DNA of 64,000 nucleotides, from assembly GCF_011759375.1 (NCBI RefSeq), contig NZ_JAARML010000003.1, positions 310,001 through 374,000 of the forward strand, in the 5' to 3' direction. Below, one piece after another: positions 58,847 through 64,000 of the stretch. Position numbers and translations under genes: made by a program. The notes beneath the pieces are model-generated. The model did not search any database and was not told the DNA's origin. It worked only from the letters and a program-made list of their open reading frames with translations. The DNA comes from Paraflavitalea devenefica (lineage in GTDB: Bacteria; Bacteroidota; Bacteroidia; Chitinophagales; Chitinophagaceae). Every line of letters starts with the position of its first letter. The first letter of the stretch is position 1.

Positions 58847-60574
58847 CTATTTCCACACAGGAACTCTGATAAAACTATCATTATACCACTGCACCTGCAA
58901 GGGTGCACCGGCATCCTGTATGCTTTCATCGCTTACATCTTTTCCGGTACCATAATTCACCTGGGCAAAGGGATTCCTGTTGATGTTCAATACCACCAGC
59001 AGACGGCTTCCCTTACTTAGTTGACGGCTCACCAGGCGGGTCCTGTCGAAGGGGATAGTCGTGATCTCTCCGGGCGTTAGCAATTGCCGTACGGTCTTGT
59101 CCTTAGCATAACTGGCCCTGCCTAAAAAATAGGACAAGTGAAAGTACCGCCCATCGGGCATTAACTCATAAAATGTGACACCGATATCCATATCCTTTTT
59201 GTTGATGCTGGCGATCAGCGATCCTGCAAAAGTGCCGTTCACTGATACCGGTTGATCAAATGGCTCCGTGATAAAATAGAGCCCGCTGCTATCCTGCAAC
59301 TGCTGTTTAATAATGGGGTAGGGATAATAGTCGGTATTGTTGGCGGTTTGCGTATCGGCAAAATTGATCGTCTGTGTAAGATATCCCCGGTGGGCGGGCT
59401 TCTTTGCAGACAGTTGGTAGTAATTGCCCAGCCTGCTATTGGTAAGGTACAGCATCAGTGTGTCATTGCTCATCGTTTCGAGGGAAGGGGCATGCCGCCA
59501 TTGATTGGCGCCCATCACTTCAAAGTTGATCTTATCTTTTAACAGGATGGGTTTCTTACCATTCTTCAGTATATAATCCATCCATTCAAAAGTGATATTC
59601 CGGGTACTGATCAGTGCTACGGAGTCTACCTTATATTCCCGCAATACCGGCGCGCCGCCCACCTGTGCGCCAAAATGATCATAAGGTCCGATGATGAGGT
59701 AGTGTTCCGCATTCTTATTGTATTTATAATGCTCCTGCACATACTGCAGGGCCGAGATCTGTCCATCATCATAATATCCTGTAATGCTCAATACGGGGAT
59801 ATTGATGTGGGCAAAATCGGGCCCGTAGGGGATCATATCCTGCCAGTACTTGTCAAACGCCGGGTGTTGCAGCCAGCGTTGCAACCATGGGTTGGGTGTG
59901 CCGTCTATGCTGTCTATCTTCCGGTAAGGCACACCGCTGGCATACCAGGTGCGGGACAGCGTATTCCACCGTTTGGGATCACGATATACTTTATCATCGA
60001 GGTACTTGTTATTGCTTACATAGAATGCCCAGCCATAATTGGCATTGATGAACACATTGTTCTCCATAGGTACGCCCTGTCCCGGTATGGCAGCCACATA
60101 AGGTACAATGGTTTTCAGGGCAGGATGCAGGTGTTTGGTAGCGGCCCATGCGGCAAATCCATTGTAACTGCCGCCATACATGCCTACCTGGCCATTGCTC
60201 CACGGCTGTTGAATGATCCAGTCAATCACCGCATTGACGTCCTGCACTTCTGCCTCATAAGGTACCACCTCATCCGGGCTCAGGCCCTTGCCGCGCGCCA
60301 GCGCCAGCACACTGGCATAACCATACGCAGCGCCTGTTTTGGCCTGTCGCAGGTTATTGGAATCGGCATAGATGGTAAATGCCAGTACGGCAGGTTGAGG
60401 TATGGAAACGTCTTTTGGCCTGACTATTATGGCGGAAAGTGTAATGCCGTAAGTGGTTTTAATCAGCACGCTGTCTTGTAGGAGATAACGTTGCGCATCA
60501 TCTTCCGCAGGCATTTGTGCGGTAAGGCATGACGAAGCGATAACAGCTATCGCTAAAAAGATAACTCGTTTCAT
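58847..60574 (-). CDS. Secreted X-Pro dipeptidyl-peptidase (S15)/CocE-family hydrolase
   Basis: A 575-residue alpha/beta-hydrolase with a signal peptide 1-~19 (AVIASSCLTAQ; the Cys could also be a lipid site). Ser136 lies in GMYGGSYNGFAAW, candidate Asp269 in TGYYDDGQ, and His300 in IIGPYDHFG, giving the S15 order of triad residues. The C-terminal domain ~330-575 is a jelly-roll (galactose-binding-like) as in CocE/NonD. Acts on acyl-ester or peptide substrates, which cannot be specified. It precedes no operon partner: the LytTR pair upstream (60602-62379) is on the same strand with a 27-bp gap, so the hydrolase may be cotranscribed with it. Confidence 0.85.
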   Translation of the reverse strand: MKRVIFLAIAVIASSCLTAQMPAEDDAQRYLLQDSVLIKTTYGITLSAIIVRPKDVSIPQPAVLAFTIYADSNNLRQAKTGAAYGYASVLALARGKGLSPDEVVPYEAEVQDVNAVIDWIIQQPWSNGQVGMYGGSYNGFAAWAATKHLHPALKTIVPYVAAIPGQGVPMENNVFINANYGWAFYVSNNKYLDDKVYRDPKRWNTLSRTWYASGVPYRKIDSIDGTPNPWLQRWLQHPAFDKYWQDMIPYGPDFAHINIPVLSITGYYDDGQISALQYVQEHYKYNKNAEHYLIIGPYDHFGAQVGGAPVLREYKVDSVALISTRNITFEWMDYILKNGKKPILLKDKINFEVMGANQWRHAPSLETMSNDTLMLYLTNSRLGNYYQLSAKKPAHRGYLTQTINFADTQTANNTDYYPYPIIKQQLQDSSGLYFITEPFDQPVSVNGTFAGSLIASINKKDMDIGVTFYELMPDGRYFHLSYFLGRASYAKDKTVRQLLTPGEITTIPFDRTRLVSRQLSKGSRLLVVLNINRNPFAQVNYGTGKDVSDESIQDAGAPLQVQWYNDSFIRVPVWK

Positions 60575-60601
60575 TATAGTAATATTTTAAAAAGAATACT
60601 G

Positions 60602-61318
60602 TTACAAACCATTCAGGGTTTTGAACTTCACTGATTGGCGACTTGATACTTCCAATTGCTCACCAGTTTTTAGACTGATGGTAAGCCGGCCATTGGGCAA
60701 GCGATGTACCTGTTGTATATAACGGGTATTGATAAGCTGTGTACGGTTGATCCGGAAGAAGGGGAGTGCTTCCAGTATTTCCTCCCATTGCCTGAGGGAA
60801 CGTTTCAGCAATACTTTTTTTCCCTGGAAATACAGGCGCGAATAATTGTCGAGCGATTCGATCAGGTAGATATCACTCATCTGCACAAAAAAGCATTGCT
60901 CTCCATCTTTGATAAATAGCTGCCGGTCGGCTGGCATATTCTCCGCCGCGCTTTTTTGCTGAATAGTATGGCGCGCCTTCTCCATGGCTTTGGTAAAGCG
61001 CTCATCGCGTACAGGCTTCATGAGATAATCCAGCGCATTGATCTCAAATGCCTGTACGGCATATTGATTAAAGGCAGTGGTGAATATCACCGCCGGCACT
61101 TCATCCAGCATCTCCAGCAGCTCAAAGCCCGATTTATCTGGCATCTGGATATCCAGGAAGATCAGGTCGGGCCGTTTTGCTTCGATCTGTTCTTTGGCTT
61201 CTTCTGCATTTTTTGCTTCGCCGGTCACTTCAAAGTCGGGATAACTTTTCAGTGCCCGCTTCAGTTCTTCCCGGGCGGAGCGTTCATCATCAATCACAAT
61301 GACCCCGATCTTTTTCAT
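60602..61318 (-). CDS. LytTR-family response regulator
   Basis: A 238-residue regulator with acidic pocket D10/D11, phosphoacceptor D56 (LIFLDIQMPDKSG), Lys in YLMKPV (~105), and a LytTR domain ~135-235 (ESLDNYSRLYFQGKKVLLKRSLRQWEEIL; RINRTQLINTRYIQQVHRL). Its start overlaps the kinase stop by 4 bp (ATGA), so the kinase is cotranslated first. It is the second LytTR pair in the window and similar in plan to the one at 1310-3150. The S15 hydrolase gene follows 27 bp downstream and may be in the same transcript. Confidence 0.93.
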   Translation of the reverse strand: MKKIGVIVIDDERSAREELKRALKSYPDFEVTGEAKNAEEAKEQIEAKRPDLIFLDIQMPDKSGFELLEMLDEVPAVIFTTAFNQYAVQAFEINALDYLMKPVRDERFTKAMEKARHTIQQKSAAENMPADRQLFIKDGEQCFFVQMSDIYLIESLDNYSRLYFQGKKVLLKRSLRQWEEILEALPFFRINRTQLINTRYIQQVHRLPNGRLTISLKTGEQLEVSSRQSVKFKTLNGL

Positions 61319-62379
61319 GCGGCAGGAATTAGTAGGGTGGCCAATACTTGTTTACCGGGCATTTCCCGGATGGCAAAGGATGCTTTTCCATTGTACTGCA
61401 GCCGCAACCTTTCTTCCAGGTTGTTTAATCCCAGGCCCCGTGCGTGCTGCTGTATATGGAGCTCACCCGGACTTTGCACTGTGATCATGATCTGTCCGTC
61501 TTTCATGGCTATATTCATCGTTATCAGTCCGCCTTCCTTTGTTTTTTCTATACCATGTTTAATGGCATTCTCCACCAGTACCTGGATGCTGAAAGGCGGG
61601 ATAAGCGTATCCAGTAATGCCTCCTCTGCTGTAATGGCTGTCTGCAACCGTTCTTCAAAGCGTAGCTTTTCCAGTTCGAGGTAGTCTTTTACCAGGCTCA
61701 CTTCTTCCCGGGCAGGGATCAGTGCATCATCCTTGCCATAGAGGGAATTCCGCAGCAGGTCCGACAAGAGGTCAATGGCCCTGCGGGCTGATCCCGGGTT
61801 TTCCGTTACCATGAATTTGATATTGCTCAGGGAGTTGAAAAAGAAATGAGGATTGAGCTGTGCAGACAATTTGTTTAAGCGCGCCTCTTTTTCAATCACC
61901 GATAAACGGGCATTTTCTTTGGCAGTATGGATCTCCCTTTGTGCATAATGGTACAGGTGCCAGGCCAATACCCAGATGGACAGTAACCGCGTGCCCGTAA
62001 TAAAGATGGTGAGCCAGTTGGCCGTAAAGAATTGCCGGACAGGGACCAGGAATTGTGGGCTGAACAGGGAACGGATCAGGTACAATTTGCAAAGGATGAG
62101 GACCATATACAGTAAAGACAATATGATGATGGCGGTGGCCATTCTCCCCACCAGGGCTTTGAGGGTGAGGGTATGCCATTGCCGGCGCAGCGCAAAATTC
62201 CGGTAAGCATGTGTAAGCAGGATGCCTGCCAGTACATCGCCGATAAAGTCAGCGATGCCCTGCCCGAAATCAAACTCAATACTGGTCCTGAAAGCAGCAT
62301 AACCCCAGTAGGCCGAAGCGGCCGACCAGCCTATGAGCTGGCATTTCCAATAAAGTGATAACGGCATCTTTATGCTCAT
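61315..62379 (-). CDS. LytS-type sensor histidine kinase
   Basis: A 354-residue membrane kinase with four probable helices (~10-25, 40-55, 75-95, 115-135) and a short cytoplasmic linker (AQREIHTAKENARLSVIEKEARL). The phosphorylation motif is LSAQLNPHFFFNSLSN, then a HATPase with IQVLVENAIKHGIE and GLGLNNLEERLRL. Upstream partner of the LytTR regulator with 4-bp overlap. The region 62380-62649 upstream is non-coding on both strands and holds its promoter, not recognised. Confidence 0.92.
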   Translation of the reverse strand: MSIKMPLSLYWKCQLIGWSAASAYWGYAAFRTSIEFDFGQGIADFIGDVLAGILLTHAYRNFALRRQWHTLTLKALVGRMATAIIILSLLYMVLILCKLYLIRSLFSPQFLVPVRQFFTANWLTIFITGTRLLSIWVLAWHLYHYAQREIHTAKENARLSVIEKEARLNKLSAQLNPHFFFNSLSNIKFMVTENPGSARRAIDLLSDLLRNSLYGKDDALIPAREEVSLVKDYLELEKLRFEERLQTAITAEEALLDTLIPPFSIQVLVENAIKHGIEKTKEGGLITMNIAMKDGQIMITVQSPGELHIQQHARGLGLNNLEERLRLQYNGKASFAIREMPGKQVLATLLIPAA

Positions 62380-62649
62380 CGGAAAATTGTAATGCTGAAC
62401 AAAGTAAGGTGATCCCGGGCAAGCGGAAAAAAGAAGGTAGGGGAGTGAAGCAGAACAGGGGATGAGCGTGGAAAGACAGCCTGTAACGGCGCCTGTTTCG
62501 GCAAGGTTAATGCGGTTGAGCCAAACTGCAGGATGCTTTTGGATTGATTTACAGTCGTATAGAACGCACCTGCAACTGTTGAAGCATATTTATCCCCAAA
62601 GGGTAGGAGATTATAGGCTTTTGCCTTATTTTGGCACAAATCCGATACC

Positions 62650-64000
62650 GTGAGAACACTCCTAACCCCCTGCCTGCTGGTGTTGGTCATGCAACACGCA
62701 TTGGCACAACCTTCTGCCCAGCAATCAGATTCCGCTGCCGGACTGAAGCAGCAAAAGGACAATATTATTACTGCCAATACTATTCTCAAGATTGAAAATT
62801 TAGGTATTAATATTAATTCCGATTTGCCGGAGTTAAGGCCTACTGTTTCTGCCGATGGCAATCTCTTGTTCTTCATTTGCGAGAATCACCCCGCTAACAC
62901 CAAATACAATTCCATTCCCAATTCACAGGATATCTGGTATTCGGAAAGGGACAGTATGGGTAAGTGGAGTGAAGCGCGCCACCTGAAAGCGCCGTTGAAT
63001 ACTTCCCACTATAATGCCGTGTACTGGATATCGCCCGATAAGAACCGGATACTCATTCGCGGTGCATTTATTGACGGTGGTTATCACGGCAAAGGCGTGA
63101 GCATGAGTTACCGCAAGACCAGTGGCCGCTGGAGCGAACCGCAGAGGTTGTACATTAAGAACTATGAAAAATATGACCGGGGATTATTGTCCGGCGCTTC
63201 CATGACGCATGATGCGCAAACCCTGTTGTTGTATATGACGCCCGATAAAGGCAGCAGCCTGAACGACCTGTATGCCTGCTTCCGGCAACCTGACGGTTCC
63301 TGGTCAGAACCCAGGACCCTTGGCAAGCAGATCAGCTTACCTGGTTATGATGAAATGACGCCTTATGTAGCCGCCGATGGCGTTACCATGTATTTTAGCA
63401 GTAACCGCCCGGGTGGCATTGGCGACAATGATATCTGGATGACGAGGCGGCTGGACAAGAGCTGGCAGAAATGGAGTGAACCGGTGAACCTGGGCGCTCC
63501 CATCAACACCAAGGGCTGGGATGCTTTCTTCACGCTTGATGCTGGTGGAGAATACGCCTACTTAACTACCAACTTAAATACCTATGGTGAAAGTGATATT
63601 GTGCGGGTGAAGCTGCTGGAGAAAGAAAAGCCCAACCCGGTGATCCTGGTGAGTGGCAATGTATACAACCAGAAAACAAAAGAACCGCTCAGCGCCTCGC
63701 TGGTATATGAAACCTTGCCGGATGGCGTAGAAGCAGGCAATGGGGTGAGCAGTCCTGTAGATGGCGCCTTTAAGATCGTATTGCCGTACGATAAGAACTA
63801 TAGTATCCATGCCACGGCCGATAAGTTCTTTGCTGTATCAGAAAACCTGAACCTTGACTCTATGATCAAAGCAGGTTATAAGGAAATACACAAAGACCTG
63901 TACCTGGTGCCCATTGAAATAGGACAGGTAGTGCGGTTGAACAATGTATTCTTTGACTTTGATAAATGGGACCTGCGCCCGGAGTCTTTTGTAGAGCTTG
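62650..64000 (+). CDS. OmpA-family protein with WD40/PD40-like repeats (3' end cut by window)
   Basis: 450 codons to the window edge. GTG 62650 is chosen because it directly precedes the signal peptide (VRTLLTPCLLVLVMQHALAQ). Then PD40-like propeller repeats ~55-330 (PELRPTVSADGNLLFFICEN; LPGYDEMTPYVAADGVTMYFSSNRPGGIGDNDIWMTRR), a carboxypeptidase-like beta-sandwich ~335-430 (GNVYNQKTKEPLSASLVYET), and the start of the OmpA peptidoglycan-binding domain (VVRLNNVFFDFDKWDLRPES, last ~20 residues). Such proteins tie the outer membrane to the wall; related PD40-OmpA proteins (e.g. PorE-type) belong to the type IX machinery. The layout fits PorE loosely; identity not claimed. Confidence 0.88.
   Translation, partial: MRTLLTPCLLVLVMQHALAQPSAQQSDSAAGLKQQKDNIITANTILKIENLGININSDLPELRPTVSADGNLLFFICENHPANTKYNSIPNSQDIWYSERDSMGKWSEARHLKAPLNTSHYNAVYWISPDKNRILIRGAFIDGGYHGKGVSMSYRKTSGRWSEPQRLYIKNYEKYDRGLLSGASMTHDAQTLLLYMTPDKGSSLNDLYACFRQPDGSWSEPRTLGKQISLPGYDEMTPYVAADGVTMYFSSNRPGGIGDNDIWMTRRLDKSWQKWSEPVNLGAPINTKGWDAFFTLDAGGEYAYLTTNLNTYGESDIVRVKLLEKEKPNPVILVSGNVYNQKTKEPLSASLVYETLPDGVEAGNGVSSPVDGAFKIVLPYDKNYSIHATADKFFAVSENLNLDSMIKAGYKEIHKDLYLVPIEIGQVVRLNNVFFDFDKWDLRPESFVEL

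Noticed and set aside
62376..62876. 166-codon minus-strand frame before the second LytS kinase
   Set aside because: It runs antisense to the signal peptide and start of the OmpA-family gene, has erratic Ser/Phe/Cys composition and no domain.

Overview
The window looks like a chromosomal segment of a Bacteroidota bacterium, most likely a Chitinophagaceae-type member (Chitinophaga/Niastella relatives). The signs are a SusC/SusD pair with its own ECF sigma/FecR switch, T9SS-style C-terminal sorting tails, two LytS/LytTR two-component pairs, a DUF6443-type RHS protein, MauE plus a DUF6520-like peptide, and promoters of the TTG-N19/20-TAnnTTTG type instead of -35/-10 boxes. I see no tRNA, rRNA, CRISPR array, transposase or phage genes. 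The taxonomic call is an inference from gene families and no marker gene is present.

Layout. 1-3.2 kb: 3' part of a sigma-54 activator with a degenerate receiver (cut by the window edge) and a LytS/LytTR pair. 3.3-8.6 kb: a small membrane protein, a secreted T9SS metalloprotease with a TIG domain, a DinB-like protein and a thioredoxin-fold secreted protein. 8.7-13.8 kb: BlaI repressor, M56/BlaR1-type membrane protease, then an outer-membrane beta-barrel receptor. 13.8-19.7 kb: a lipoprotein glycosidase fused to DUF4214 repeats, a 2-hydroxyacid dehydrogenase, a helical-repeat protein and a gamma-glutamyltransferase-like enzyme. 19.8-27.8 kb: an RHS polymorphic-toxin locus. 27.9-31 kb: YdcF, a small ORF, a SET-domain protein, MauE and a DUF6520-like peptide. 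31.2-38.3 kb: SusD, SusC, FecR and ECF sigma. 38.3-49 kb: a SnoaL-like protein, an ABC permease with an anti-sigma-like N-terminus, a receiver and PAS-kinase pair, a small protein, and a LuxR-type regulator overlapping a large propeller sensor kinase. 49-58 kb: an orphan SusD-like lipoprotein, a giant M43 protease and a subtilase. 58-64 kb: an AT-rich GNAT-like/small basic protein pair, an S15 hydrolase, a second LytTR/LytS pair, and the start of an OmpA-family protein.

Most interesting: (1) the RHS protein ends in a low-GC domain carrying a complete metzincin zinc site and Met-turn, and a low-GC secreted 138-residue protein follows 3 bp later, which looks like an effector with its immunity protein. 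The RHS partner gene just upstream is split exactly at a run of five C residues, and the RHS gene carries what looks like an in-frame, translated palindromic repeat. (2) A two-gene AT-rich cassette overlaps by 8 bp and encodes a GNAT-like protein and a 54-residue basic protein that starts at GTG. (3) An 11-bp-period tandem array lies at 44190-44300. (4) The long leader of the ECF sigma gene has an FNR-like dyad, a direct repeat and a terminator pointing away from any known gene. (5) An identical dyad occurs in front of the RHS locus and between the sigma-54 activator and the first LytTR gene.

Functions are read from motifs and family resemblance by eye. No database search was possible, and residue positions were counted by hand, so they may be off by one or two.
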